Positions 42,674-52,337 of a stretch of 64,000 bases of DNA are shown here, piece by piece. A model generated the notes under the pieces. That model ran no database searches. It worked only from the letters and a program-made list of their open reading frames with translations, and was not told where the DNA came from. This DNA comes from Bacillota bacterium (lineage in GTDB: Bacteria > Bacillota > Clostridia > Lachnospirales > Lachnospiraceae). The position numbers were made by a program, and so were the translations under genes. The stretch's first letter is position 1. The number at the start of each line of letters is the position of its first letter. The stretch covers positions 180,635 through 244,634 of the forward strand of contig JAEWCQ010000014.1 in assembly GCA_023390555.1 (NCBI GenBank), read 5' to 3'.

Positions 42674-44197
42674 ATGAGATTAGGTATAACAGAAACTGTA
42701 TTACGGGATGCAAATCAATCCTTAATTGCCACGAGGATGACAAGAGACAGTTTTGAATCTGTTTTGGAATGGATGGATCAGGCAGGCTATGATTCGGTTG
42801 AGTGCTGGGGTGGGGCAACGTTTGATGCCTGTATCCGGTATCTGGATGAAGATCCCTGGGAAAGACTGAAAGTGATGAAAAAACATCTCAAAAATACGAA
42901 GCTGCAAATGCTGCTACGGGGGCAGAGTCTGCTCGGATACCGGCATTATTCCGATGATGTTGTTCGGAAATTTGTTTACAATTCGGTTGAAAAGGGAATC
43001 GATATCATCCGGATCTTCGATGCACTGAATGATATTCACAACATTGCGGTGGCAGTTGAAGAGACAAATAAATGCGGTGCGCATCCTTCCTGTGCGATTT
43101 CCTATACGGTCAGTCCGGTACATACGATGGAATCTTATCTGGAGCTTGCAAAGAGGATGGAGGACATTGGTGCGAAATCGATTTGTATTAAGGATATGTC
43201 CGGCATCCTGTCGCCGGAAGCGGCTTTTGAACTGATTCAAAAATTGAAGCAGAATATCACACTTCCGATCACCTTACATTCTCATTGCTGTACCGGATAC
43301 GCTTATATGACGTATTTGAAAGCGATGGAGGCCGGGGTGGATGTGATCGATACAGCTGTCTCCAGCTTTTCGGGGGGGACTTCCCAGCCAGCGACGGAAA
43401 TCATGGCTCATGTGGCGATGGAGATGGGCAGGAAAACAGCTATAAAAACGGAGATCGTAGACCGTATCAACGATCATTTTTTACACCTGATGGAAAATCA
43501 GATCAGGCAGGGTCTGCTGGAGCCAAAAGTATTTCTCACGCGTCCGAAGACGATTGAAAATCAGATTCCGGGAGGAATGTTTTCCAATCTGCTGTCTCAG
43601 CTGAAGGCGCAGCACGCGGAAGAGAGAATGGATGAAGTTTTAAGTGAGGTTGTGAGGGTCAGAGCGGATATGGGGTATCCTCCGCTGGTTACGCCAATCA
43701 GCCAGATGGTTGGGACACAGGCTACCGTGAATGTATTGCTCGGCAAACGGTATGGACAGGTCCTTGAGCAGATAAAGGCATATTTTCGGGGAGAATATGG
43801 AAATCCCCCGGGACAGGTTAATCTGGAGCTGATGAAAAACCTTGCGGGCACAGACTGTTTCCCGCAGGAGAGGCTGTCGGAAAAGCTGCCCGGTATTTAT
43901 GAGCAAAAAAAGAAAGAACTGCAGGAAAAGAACTACGGACGCAGTGATGTTCTGACCTGTATTTTACTCCCGGGAATCGGGGAGGACTTTCTTGAAAGAA
44001 AAAAAGAGCAAAAAGACCATTCCTATGAGATCAAAGAGACAGTCGGCTCCGCAGCGGATTGGAAAAAGGTAGATCATGAACTGCCGGGACTGACAATAGA
44101 AGTATTACGGGCAATTATTGCCTATCATACAAACTGCGGGATTGACAATGTCAGAATCAAACATCTTTATGAGATTGGAGGATCATATGGTTTATGA
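42674..44197 (+). CDS. Oxaloacetate/pyruvate carboxyltransferase subunit (transcarboxylase 5S/OadA/PycB-like)
   Basis: The 507-residue TIM-barrel carboxyltransferase has ITETVLRDANQSLIATRM, ECWGGATFDACIRYL, LLRGQSLLGYRHYSDD, the Lys-containing CIKDMSGILSP (the carbamylated Lys of the family), LHSHCCTGYAYMTYLKAME and the PYC/OADA C-terminal region (DMGYPPLVTPISQMVGTQA). It transfers carboxyl between a 2-keto acid such as oxaloacetate and biotin. It has no fused biotinyl domain; that is the next gene, overlapping by 11 bases. The membrane subunits of Na+-pumping oxaloacetate decarboxylase are absent. Confidence 0.93.
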   Translation: MRLGITETVLRDANQSLIATRMTRDSFESVLEWMDQAGYDSVECWGGATFDACIRYLDEDPWERLKVMKKHLKNTKLQMLLRGQSLLGYRHYSDDVVRKFVYNSVEKGIDIIRIFDALNDIHNIAVAVEETNKCGAHPSCAISYTVSPVHTMESYLELAKRMEDIGAKSICIKDMSGILSPEAAFELIQKLKQNITLPITLHSHCCTGYAYMTYLKAMEAGVDVIDTAVSSFSGGTSQPATEIMAHVAMEMGRKTAIKTEIVDRINDHFLHLMENQIRQGLLEPKVFLTRPKTIENQIPGGMFSNLLSQLKAQHAEERMDEVLSEVVRVRADMGYPPLVTPISQMVGTQATVNVLLGKRYGQVLEQIKAYFRGEYGNPPGQVNLELMKNLAGTDCFPQERLSEKLPGIYEQKKKELQEKNYGRSDVLTCILLPGIGEDFLERKKEQKDHSYEIKETVGSAADWKKVDHELPGLTIEVLRAIIAYHTNCGIDNVRIKHLYEIGGSYGL

Positions 44198-44561
44198 AGT
44201 GATATTAGGGGAAAAACACTATGGAATTGAGATTGATGACAGCAGAGTCAGAATCGCTGAAAGTGATGGAGCGTCCGTAGCGGGGCCCGATAAATCCTCA
44301 AATGATGATCTGCCGGATTTTGTATTCGAAGATCAATCGGAGGAAGAACTGATATTGAGCCCGATGCAGGGGAAAATTATTGCAATCAAATTAAATAAAA
44401 ACCAGAGTGTAAAAAGAGGTGACACAGTGGCAGTTCTGGAGTCGATGAAGATGGAAATCAATGTCACTTCCCCGACAGACGGGATCATAGAACGGGTATT
44501 AAAAAATGCCGGGGATTTTGTGAAAAATCAGGATGTCATCATGCAGTTAAAGTATGTTTGA
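44187..44561 (+). CDS. Biotin carboxyl carrier protein (transcarboxylase 1.3S-like)
   Basis: The 124-residue protein has an N-terminal region of about 50 residues, then a biotinyl domain (50-124) with the attachment motif VLESMKMEI; Lys88 is the biotinylation site. Flanking VKRGDTVA and SPTDGIIERVL are typical. The ATG at 44187 with GGAGG eight bases upstream is preferred over one at 44118 inside the previous gene. It shuttles carboxyl between the 5S-like and 12S-like subunits. No biotin carboxylase is present in the window. Confidence 0.93.
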   Translation: MVYEVILGEKHYGIEIDDSRVRIAESDGASVAGPDKSSNDDLPDFVFEDQSEEELILSPMQGKIIAIKLNKNQSVKRGDTVAVLESMKMEINVTSPTDGIIERVLKNAGDFVKNQDVIMQLKYV

Positions 44562-44623
44562 ACGCAGCGTGGGAAAATTTTGCATGGTGAAAAAACAGAG
44601 GATGAAATTTAGGGGGAGTAAAA

Positions 44624-45955
44624 TTGATTTATTCGAAGCAGGACGGGAAAAAAGTCTGGAATGCATTTAAAGAAATGGAATTATATCTGGATAAAAGCTT
44701 TCAGGTTCTTACGGAAGTAGATGAGGACAACTGTTATACCAATCAAAAGGAGCGCAAATTATACGACGGAGTATCAACGCTGCTGAATACGAATATCGGC
44801 CACAGAAATCCAAAGGTGATAGAGGCCATTGACCGGCAGCTGAATCAGTTGGATAATACGACTTTATTTACCGTGACCAGCGATATTGCAATTGCGTGTG
44901 CAAAGAAGATATGCGGACTTACTGATCACCGGTATTTCAGCTGCTTTTTTACAAACAGCGGCTCGGAAGCATGCGATACAGCATTGAAAATAGTCAAAAA
45001 GTATAATTTTAACAAAGGAAAAAAAGAATGCGGAATCGTATCGCTCAAAGGTGCATATCATGGATCGAGTCTTGGGGCAATGCTGCTGGCGCAGACGGCC
45101 TACGAGAATGACAAATACTACAATAACAGTACAGGCTTTTACCAGATCCATACGCCGGAAACCGGCTGCCGACCGGAAGGTTTGTGTTCGGAGAAATGGA
45201 TGCAGGCGTGCATTGAAGAATATAGGAAACTCGTGGAAGAAAAGCAGATAGGCGCACTTTTTATGGAACTGATTCAGCTGTCAAACGGAGTGAATGTTCT
45301 TCCAAAAGAATATGTACAGGAACTTGTCAGAATCAGCAGGCAACATGAAATACTGGTCGTAATTGATGAAGTGGCAACCGGATTTGGCAGAACAGGCAGG
45401 CTGTTTGCCTCGGAACATTATGGTATCTGGGGAGACCTGATGATGGTCGCGAAAGGAATTACCTCCGGTTATATACCGATGGGCGGTGTCCTGGTAACGG
45501 AGGATGTTTACAGCAATTTTATCGGAGGAGCGGATAAAATGCTGGACCATGGATTTACCACGGGAGGTCATCCCGTGGCCTGTGCAGCGGCAATCGCAAA
45601 TATAGATCAGATACTCGACAAAGAAATGGTCGGCAATGCTGAGAAAATGGGAATATATCTGAAAGAAAGACTGATTCAGGAGATTGGCAGCAGTTTCCTT
45701 GTAAAAGAAATCAGGGGAATGGGACTCATGCTTTCCATTCTGTTTGAAAATTATAAAGTGATCGGAATGCCCGAATGGGGAATTGCGGATGTTGTCACCC
45801 GGTTTCTCATCAATAACGGGCTCCTGCTTTACCCGGACGATCCTGAGATTCTGATCGTTGCACCGGTATTGAGCATAAGCAGGGAGAAATGTGATTTTAT
45901 GGTAGAAGAGATAAAAAAATGTATTGAGAAAACGGAAAAATGCGTAAATAAATGA
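44624..45955 (+). CDS. Class III PLP-dependent aminotransferase
   Basis: The 443-residue aminotransferase starts at TTG preceded by AGGGGGAG. Motifs include FTNSGSEACDTALKI, KGAYHGSSLGAML, the Asp in VVIDEVATGFGRTG and the PLP-binding Lys277 in VAKGITSGYIPMGGV. Class III enzymes move amino groups between omega-amino compounds or diamines and keto acids or aldehydes. In the cluster it may make an amine acceptor or terminate the chain as an amine. Substrate unknown. The end overlaps the small upstream ORF of the ATPase gene. Confidence 0.92.
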   Translation: MIYSKQDGKKVWNAFKEMELYLDKSFQVLTEVDEDNCYTNQKERKLYDGVSTLLNTNIGHRNPKVIEAIDRQLNQLDNTTLFTVTSDIAIACAKKICGLTDHRYFSCFFTNSGSEACDTALKIVKKYNFNKGKKECGIVSLKGAYHGSSLGAMLLAQTAYENDKYYNNSTGFYQIHTPETGCRPEGLCSEKWMQACIEEYRKLVEEKQIGALFMELIQLSNGVNVLPKEYVQELVRISRQHEILVVIDEVATGFGRTGRLFASEHYGIWGDLMMVAKGITSGYIPMGGVLVTEDVYSNFIGGADKMLDHGFTTGGHPVACAAAIANIDQILDKEMVGNAEKMGIYLKERLIQEIGSSFLVKEIRGMGLMLSILFENYKVIGMPEWGIADVVTRFLINNGLLLYPDDPEILIVAPVLSISREKCDFMVEEIKKCIEKTEKCVNK

Positions 45956-45978
45956 CAGAAACGGAAGGAGCAGGAATT

Positions 45979-46683
45979 ATGAAAAAAGAGATTTGTATAC
46001 TTAAAAACGTAGTAAAAAAAATCAAGGTGGGAGAATATGAACAGGAAATTCTCAAAGGCATTAACTGCGCTGTTCAGGAAGGAGAATTTGCTGTAATCAT
46101 GGGGCCGAGTGGTGCGGGAAAATCGACCTTGCTCAATATTATCGGAGGACTGGATCAGGCCAGCTCCGGTGAGGTGATCTGCAATAAATGTAATCTCCAT
46201 ATGGCAAAGTATAAGGAACTGAACCGTTATCGGCAGAATATCGGATTTGTTTTTCAGGAGTATGCCCTCATCGAAAATCTGACAGTGTCCGAAAATGTTG
46301 CAATGATGCAGGTCATCACAAATAAGAAATGTGATGTCAGCGGTATATTGAAAAAAGTCGGATTGGAGGAACATGCAAATAAATTTCCCGGACAATTATC
46401 CGGAGGAGAAAAGCAGAGAGTGGCAATTGCCCGGGCACTTGCCAAAAATCCAGATATTCTTTTCTGTGATGAACCTACGGGAGCTTTGGATGAAGCAAAC
46501 GGTAAAAACATTCTCAGACTGCTTCAGGAGCTAAACAAAGGCGGAACGACAATCATTGTTGTAACCCACTTGAATGGAATGGCAAAAATGGCAGACCACG
46601 TGATCCAGATCGTGGATGGAAAGATAAAAGAAGACAGGAAAAATGATAATGTAATTTCTGCTGAAGAAGTCAGTTGGGCATAA
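45979..46683 (+). CDS. ABC transporter ATPase, LolD/MacB type
   Basis: The 234-residue ATPase has Walker A GPSGAGKSTLLN, the Q-loop VFQEYALIENLTVSENV, signature LSGGEKQRVAIARA, Walker B ILFCDEPTGALDE. This is the type that pairs with FtsX-fold permeases. The start at 45979 follows GGAAGGAG; the in-frame ATG at 45952 overlaps the aminotransferase stop. It is part of the biosynthetic operon and probably powers export of, or resistance to, the product. Confidence 0.94.
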   Translation: MKKEICILKNVVKKIKVGEYEQEILKGINCAVQEGEFAVIMGPSGAGKSTLLNIIGGLDQASSGEVICNKCNLHMAKYKELNRYRQNIGFVFQEYALIENLTVSENVAMMQVITNKKCDVSGILKKVGLEEHANKFPGQLSGGEKQRVAIARALAKNPDILFCDEPTGALDEANGKNILRLLQELNKGGTTIIVVTHLNGMAKMADHVIQIVDGKIKEDRKNDNVISAEEVSWA

Positions 46684-46698
46684 GCGTGGAGGTAAGTT

Positions 46699-48900
46699 AT
46701 GAAAAAAATGCTGTTTAGGAAGTTTAAGACTCGCAAGGCCCAGACAGAAGGAATCATTCTGATCACGGTACTTTGGATGTTTATCGCGTCATTTTCCGTA
46801 AATCTTTATCTTACAAATTCAGATTTTAAAGAAACCTATTTCAAAACAAGTAATGCGGAAGATTTTAATTTCGTTCCCAATCAAGGCACGGATGCGGATA
46901 AGCTCTCGGAAAAATACCAGTTTTCCTATGAATTGCAGTATATTGCAGATTTTGAAGATGGCGGTACGGAATATCGTATGTTGTCAGATATGGAGGATAT
47001 CGATATCCCATATATCATTGACGGGAAAAAGATTCATGCAGACGATGAAATTCTGATAAACCGTGAGTATGCAGAGGTAAACGATATTCAGACGGGAGAT
47101 ACGCTGACGGTCAGCGGCAATTCCTATCAGGTTGTCGGAATTACTTCACTTGTCAATTATATGAATATGCATGTCAGAAATGACGCGCTTAATTATGATG
47201 AAAAGAATCAGGCGGTGATTGTTGCAACAAGAGACACTGTTTCAAAAATGGCAGATGCACAGTTGTCAGTCTCTTATGCGGCAGTATTTGGAAATGGAAT
47301 GTCTGATGCTGCAAAAAGTGATGCGATCAAAAGTATGGTACTCAGTAAAGACTTTGTTACGGTAACCGCAACCATTGAAAACTCCAGTATGTCCGTGTTG
47401 GATGGGAAGATCAGCGTCTATTTCATCCTAACCGTGATTTCGTTGTGTGTACTGTCTGTCATTATTGTAATTCTTCTCATCATGTTCATCTTCATACTGA
47501 TCAAAGAGGATCGGAAAAATATTGGAATTCTAATTGCAAATGGGATGAAAAAGGGCACCGTATTCCGGGAATATTTCGCTGCCGTACTGGTATTGATGAT
47601 TCCCTCTGCGGTAATTGGGTATCTGGCCGGATATGCGGGTTCTCCGTTTCTGAATGCACTGCTTGAATCAGATGTTTCGCTGCCGGATATGACATTTCAT
47701 TTTGACGTTATCTTTCTGATTCTGTTTCTGGCGGTCGTGTTCTGGGTTGCGTTGCTGTCAACCTTATGCGGGACTGTCGGAATATTACGGAAAAATGCAA
47801 TCGAACTGATTCAAAATAATAAGATAAAAAAAATAAGCCGGTTTGAAAAGTTTATACAGAGAGTGTTTAAAACGGAAAAGATTGAAAGAAGAGTCAAGGT
47901 ATCGTTTGCAATCCGAAACAAGCTGCTTCTCGTATTGGTCTTATTCAGTGTTTTTGCAGCAGGCGTAGAGTTCTTTTTAAGCTATTCCATCTATGTGATG
48001 CCGTCAGAGATGAAAAAAGTGCAGAGTGATTCCATGAATTATGAGAACGAGGTCTACTTTGATTCTATTGATCAAAAGGTCAGCGATGGGGATCAGTATT
48101 ATTACCGTGTCAATGGTATCGGTAAAAATGGTGCTAAGGAAAGTGTTATCCAGGTCTATGCATTGGAAGACGGCGATTATTTAAAAATCAGCGATTCGGA
48201 CAGCATCGGAACAGATGAAGTGATTCTCAATAAAACCACAGCAGATGTGTTACATGCAAAAGCAGGCGATGTGATCACCGTCAGTATTTATGATTCGGAA
48301 ATCAATCTGAAAGTAAAATCTGTCTGTGACAGAATTGTCGGCAAAGAAGCCTTTGTCAATTATGAGTTCCTTTCCGACAACGGCATGATCGACCACACAT
48401 ATAACGGGATGTATACGAAAAAAACAGATATCAATGAAAATTCCTATGAAGGGATTCAATCCATCCTGTCCAGGCAGGAAATTCTGAATAATTACGAAAG
48501 TTCCCAGGATGTCATGAAATATGGGGCAATCATATTGTTTGTGCTCGGCATTGTGATTCCGGTCATTCTCATTTCAATCACTGCTTCCATATTGATTTCG
48601 GAAAATCAGAGGGAAATTGATATTTTCCGGGCAAACGGGATTGAGGAAAAGAGACTGGATAAACTGGTCTATGGATCGTACAACAGCTTTCTTGCGATTG
48701 GATTTCTGATCAGTATCCCGTATTCCTATCTGATACTGAACATCATTTTTTCCATTGCGGTGAAAGCATCGGGAATTAAATATCCGGTGACGATCGATGC
48801 GCTGTCCATCATTTTTGCAGCAGTATTGACCTGTATTGTTTATTTTGGCTCGATGTCTGTGATGAAACACAGAAACAAAAATAAATTCAGAGTCAACTGA
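46699..48900 (+). CDS. FtsX-type ABC transporter permease
   Basis: The 733-residue membrane protein has two FtsX-like halves. The first has an N-terminal helix (GIILITVLWMFIASFSV), an extracellular domain of about 200 residues, and three helices (YFILTVISLCVLSVIIVILL; VLMIPSAVIGYLAGYAG; VIFLILFLAVVFWVALL). The second repeats this after KLLLVLVLFSVFAAGVEF, with another large extracellular domain and three final helices. It pairs with the ATPase 15 bases upstream. It resembles MacB/BceB-like exporters of Bacillota. AGGAGGT-like GTGGAGG precedes the ATG. Confidence 0.9.
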   Translation: MKKMLFRKFKTRKAQTEGIILITVLWMFIASFSVNLYLTNSDFKETYFKTSNAEDFNFVPNQGTDADKLSEKYQFSYELQYIADFEDGGTEYRMLSDMEDIDIPYIIDGKKIHADDEILINREYAEVNDIQTGDTLTVSGNSYQVVGITSLVNYMNMHVRNDALNYDEKNQAVIVATRDTVSKMADAQLSVSYAAVFGNGMSDAAKSDAIKSMVLSKDFVTVTATIENSSMSVLDGKISVYFILTVISLCVLSVIIVILLIMFIFILIKEDRKNIGILIANGMKKGTVFREYFAAVLVLMIPSAVIGYLAGYAGSPFLNALLESDVSLPDMTFHFDVIFLILFLAVVFWVALLSTLCGTVGILRKNAIELIQNNKIKKISRFEKFIQRVFKTEKIERRVKVSFAIRNKLLLVLVLFSVFAAGVEFFLSYSIYVMPSEMKKVQSDSMNYENEVYFDSIDQKVSDGDQYYYRVNGIGKNGAKESVIQVYALEDGDYLKISDSDSIGTDEVILNKTTADVLHAKAGDVITVSIYDSEINLKVKSVCDRIVGKEAFVNYEFLSDNGMIDHTYNGMYTKKTDINENSYEGIQSILSRQEILNNYESSQDVMKYGAIILFVLGIVIPVILISITASILISENQREIDIFRANGIEEKRLDKLVYGSYNSFLAIGFLISIPYSYLILNIIFSIAVKASGIKYPVTIDALSIIFAAVLTCIVYFGSMSVMKHRNKNKFRVN

Positions 48901-48925
48901 GTGCGGCTTTACGGGGGAGATCAAT

Positions 48926-49966
48926 ATGATGTTAAAAGATTATGTACATGAACCGGGAAAATCCTGCAGAACGGTAGCAATCCGAAATCTGATGTTCCGA
49001 AATGGTCTGGATCTGAAAGAAGATACGGTTTTTGGTCTGGCCGAAGGACTCAGTTTCTCGTTTGTGATACCGGATGAAAAATCTGAACATAAATATTTTA
49101 AATGTATGGCGCCGAACCTGAATCAGTTTGAAAATTTTGCAAAAAACATGAAGTTTGAGTATCAGGTGATCACGGAAACAGGAAAAAACTTTGCCTGTAT
49201 GGAAAGAATACTGACCGGCGAGAACGATCCTGTCTTATGTGAGGTGATACCTGGAAAATATAAAAGATATATACATACAGACAGGCAGCAGTGGAATGAA
49301 CTGCGCATGGATATTCCGCTGATGTCGCATGTGACCGAAGTCATTGGCATGGATGAAAGGTATGTATATATCTGTGAAAATTACAGTAAATGCACCTTTC
49401 GGATTCCCCAAAAAGTGTTCCGGAAAGCAAGGAACAGCAATCAAGATTCCTATCTGAACCCGCATCATAAGATACATTACTTTATGGTGCCGGAGGACCT
49501 GAGTACAGCGGTTTTAAGGGAAGGTATCTACCGTGCGATAACCAATAATCTGACTCAGTATTTTGGAGGGAAAAATGAAAGGCTTGGATATCAGGCTTTT
49601 GCCAGATTTGTACACGAATATCCGCAGCTGTATGACCGTTTTGGTCCTGCAGTCTGTAAAAAATCTCTTTGGATAACGGGAAGTCTTATGAAATATGTCT
49701 CTCCCGGGATGTTTCGGAAGATCTATGGAAGATATTTAAGGGAGTGTAGCGGAATCATCGGGCAGAAAGACGAATTCGAAGAGATCAGCAAGCTGTTCCA
49801 GCAGTCCGACTATCTCTGGAATAAATTTGCGGGTTATATTCTGAAGAAAGATATCGAAGTAGAAGAAAGGATCAAGGGGAGACAAGGTCTTGCGTTGATT
49901 GAAAAGATCAGTGACGTGGAAAATCAATGCATGGAAAAGCTTATGGAGGTGACTGCTTCATGGTAG
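48926..49966 (+). CDS. BtrH-like acyltransferase (Cys/His) 1
   Basis: The 346-residue protein resembles the butirosin biosynthesis protein H family in layout: a nucleophile Cys near the N-terminus (C14 in PGKSCRTVAI), a buried His (H135 in MSHVTEVIGMDE) and an acidic partner in VYICENYS, followed by a helical tail (about 190-346). BtrH moves an aminoacyl chain from an ACP to an amine; related proteins occur in several clusters. The match is by layout and short motifs, so the family call is moderate. The next gene starts inside its end, suggesting a complex. Confidence 0.6.
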   Translation: MMLKDYVHEPGKSCRTVAIRNLMFRNGLDLKEDTVFGLAEGLSFSFVIPDEKSEHKYFKCMAPNLNQFENFAKNMKFEYQVITETGKNFACMERILTGENDPVLCEVIPGKYKRYIHTDRQQWNELRMDIPLMSHVTEVIGMDERYVYICENYSKCTFRIPQKVFRKARNSNQDSYLNPHHKIHYFMVPEDLSTAVLREGIYRAITNNLTQYFGGKNERLGYQAFARFVHEYPQLYDRFGPAVCKKSLWITGSLMKYVSPGMFRKIYGRYLRECSGIIGQKDEFEEISKLFQQSDYLWNKFAGYILKKDIEVEERIKGRQGLALIEKISDVENQCMEKLMEVTASW

Positions 49967-50838
49967 ATATATCTGTGCAGGTGAAGGAGATTCTTGCAAT
50001 ATTCCATCAGGAGCAAAACAGAGCCGAACTGTGCAAATATTTTGCAGGACTGTCCTATCGAATTGAGCATACATCTGTCGGAGATACGGTTTCTCCGTAT
50101 AACGAAAACCGGCTCAGTTTTATCCAGGAACATTTTCAGGTGGAGCTGGAAAAGATCAACCAGAAATATACGTCAAAGAAGCTTCGCAGGATGATATCAA
50201 AAGTACAGGCCGGGAAATATGTCTATATCAGAAACTATGGCAGCAGTCCCGAGAGCATTGATGATTTTCAGTATGTAAGAATCCGGTCGGTGAACAGGTC
50301 GTGGTATGGAAGCAGAGTAATTCGTCTGGAAAACGGGGAAAGCATACGCCTTGGTAAGCTGAAAAGAAATGCGCAGAAGCTGTTTTGGAAATTTCATGAC
50401 TGGGTGATCTATGAAGATATCAATATCTCTGATGCAGAGGAGGAAACTGCAGATGATCTGGAATTGTTGTATATCGAGCAGCTGTACAGGAGCAGTCTGT
50501 GTATCAGTAATCGCAAATATATCGTGCAGAATGAGGGAAACAGAGAATTAATCGTGGGGGAAGAATTCCTCATACAGAGAAAAAAGATTTATGAGATATG
50601 GAAAACGTGTCGGGGATATCGCGATGATTTTGACCGTTACATAGAAAGATGCCTGGAACTATATGAAAAACGCAGGATGACGCGTGAGGAATTTCAGAAA
50701 TGCCTGAAGGAAGAGTGCAGGCTGCTGGAATTGCTGGAAATAGGGGAAGTACAACAGAGTGAGGGAAAAGATGAAGAAAGTGATTGTAATAGGTTCCGGA
50801 ATTTCCGGAATGACCTGTGCATGCGCGCTTGCGAATAA
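49960..50838 (+). CDS. Unrecognised 292-residue protein paired with BtrH-like enzyme 1
   Basis: I do not recognise this family. The 292-residue soluble protein is charged and largely helical at both ends, with a beta-rich middle (about 80-160: AGKYVYIRNYG, YGSRVIRLENGESIRLGK). It has no signal peptide or membrane helix. Its start at 49960 follows GGAGGTGA and overlaps the BtrH-like stop by 7 bases. The second BtrH-like gene at 58943 is likewise fused to a 292-residue partner, suggesting an obligatory two-protein unit. It could be an acceptor-binding or diverged BtrH-like subunit. Confidence 0.7.
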   Translation: MVDISVQVKEILAIFHQEQNRAELCKYFAGLSYRIEHTSVGDTVSPYNENRLSFIQEHFQVELEKINQKYTSKKLRRMISKVQAGKYVYIRNYGSSPESIDDFQYVRIRSVNRSWYGSRVIRLENGESIRLGKLKRNAQKLFWKFHDWVIYEDINISDAEEETADDLELLYIEQLYRSSLCISNRKYIVQNEGNRELIVGEEFLIQRKKIYEIWKTCRGYRDDFDRYIERCLELYEKRRMTREEFQKCLKEECRLLELLEIGEVQQSEGKDEESDCNRFRNFRNDLCMRACE

Positions 50839-52315
50839 AGGATATGAAGTGAGCGTATTTGAAAAGCACTGGACTTATGGCGGCTACTGTCAGAATTTCA
50901 GGCGAAAGGGGTACCGATTTGGAGCCGCAGTCCACCGGGTGGGAGGTATTTACGGAAAAATCAATATTGACAATATCATGAAGGCATTGGGAATTGAGGA
51001 AGAACTCCAGTGGTATCATTTCAAAGAGTATGTTCAGGTCGGAGATATCCGGATTGACATGTGCAATGAAAATATCGGAGACAAATTAAAGGAATTATTC
51101 CCAGAGGATACGTTGTGTATTGACCGGTTTCTGGGAGAAATTGACCGGATTAATACCCTGCTCAATCTCATTGACGAAGGAGCGAATCAGGGCATTGACA
51201 AGTTTTCGCTGGAAGATCTGCGGATTTTAGGGAAATACAGAAGGATGAGCATTGATGCATTCCTCAGAGAAATCTTTTCAAATGAGGAGATTGTCAGCAT
51301 TCTGGTTGCTGTTACGGATGCAATGCCGGGAGGATCTGTTTTTGCATTTACAAGAATGATCGCCTTTGCAAACTGCGGCGATGCCACCTATAATCCGGTC
51401 GGAGGAGCGGAGCGAATCGTCGAACTTCTGGCAGATCGGATCAAAGAACTCGGCGGTGAAATAAGGCTTAATTCACCGGTGGACACGATCTTGGTGGAAA
51501 ATGGGAGAGCAGTGGGTGTTACCTGCAAGGGCGAATCGTATCGTGCAGATTATCTCATTTCAAATTGTGATTTTCAGTTTACGGTAAAAACGCTTGTGGG
51601 AGAAGCGTATATCAATCCGAGGCTGCTGGACTGGGTAAACCATAAATGGGAAGAAAGCCCTTCCTGCATGTGTGTCTGGCTGGGTCTGGATACGGACTTG
51701 AATGCGCTGGGTTATGAGCCTGTAAACTTTTCTTATTATCCGCAGAAAGAAAGTGTGCTTGAGGATAAGCGCAAGCTGATTGGCAAAGGAAGCCTGCAGC
51801 GGGAAAATGATTTTATCCTCGTGAGTTTATCCTCGAATCTGGATGCAAAAGCAAACCCGGAGGGAAAAGGGCAGATGATGCTTGGAATGCTTGTAAACTG
51901 GGATTTTGAAGGATTAAGTGAATTGAGTATTCTGGAACAGAAGGAAGCATACCGTGCCGGAAAAAGGAAGATTGCCAAAAAACTCATTGAAAAGGCAGAG
52001 CGGTTTTATCCACAGCTCCATGAACATATCGAAGTCATGGAGATAGCGAGTCCCGTAACGTTTCAACGCTTTACCGGAAATAGCAAAGGTGCGTTCGGCG
52101 GATATAAATGTACACCATCGCTGGTCGAAGATTATTCCAAAATAGACGGCAAACAGCTGATACCTGGTTTATTTCTCACAGGGCATTGGGGCGGTGTCGG
52201 AGACGGCGTCATCTTTACAACAGACGTGGCGTTGCGAATTGCAGATAAGATTATTCGAAGTGATAAGCGGGAAGATTTTTATGATTTTAATAAGAATTTT
52301 CCGGTGGAAATTTAG
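50771..52315 (+). CDS. Phytoene-desaturase-like FAD oxidoreductase 1
   Basis: The 514-residue flavoprotein has the N-terminal dinucleotide fold VIVIGSGISGMTCACALANK, the Glu of VFEKH, and GGYCQNF; a C-terminal FAD-contact segment is LFLTGHWGGVGDGV. The overall layout follows the CrtI (phytoene desaturase) superfamily, which desaturates or isomerises long acyl or isoprenoid chains. In highly reducing type II PKS clusters and ladderane clusters such proteins act on polyene intermediates. The start at 50771 is preceded by GAGGGA and overlaps the previous gene by 68 bases. Confidence 0.85.
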   Translation: MKKVIVIGSGISGMTCACALANKGYEVSVFEKHWTYGGYCQNFRRKGYRFGAAVHRVGGIYGKINIDNIMKALGIEEELQWYHFKEYVQVGDIRIDMCNENIGDKLKELFPEDTLCIDRFLGEIDRINTLLNLIDEGANQGIDKFSLEDLRILGKYRRMSIDAFLREIFSNEEIVSILVAVTDAMPGGSVFAFTRMIAFANCGDATYNPVGGAERIVELLADRIKELGGEIRLNSPVDTILVENGRAVGVTCKGESYRADYLISNCDFQFTVKTLVGEAYINPRLLDWVNHKWEESPSCMCVWLGLDTDLNALGYEPVNFSYYPQKESVLEDKRKLIGKGSLQRENDFILVSLSSNLDAKANPEGKGQMMLGMLVNWDFEGLSELSILEQKEAYRAGKRKIAKKLIEKAERFYPQLHEHIEVMEIASPVTFQRFTGNSKGAFGGYKCTPSLVEDYSKIDGKQLIPGLFLTGHWGGVGDGVIFTTDVALRIADKIIRSDKREDFYDFNKNFPVEI

Positions 52316-52337
52316 AAGAACATAGTTGAGGTACCAA

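Noticed and set aside
42674..44561. Sodium-pumping oxaloacetate decarboxylase
   Set aside because: The beta and gamma membrane subunits are absent and a 12S-like acyl-CoA carboxyltransferase is present, which fits a transcarboxylase better.
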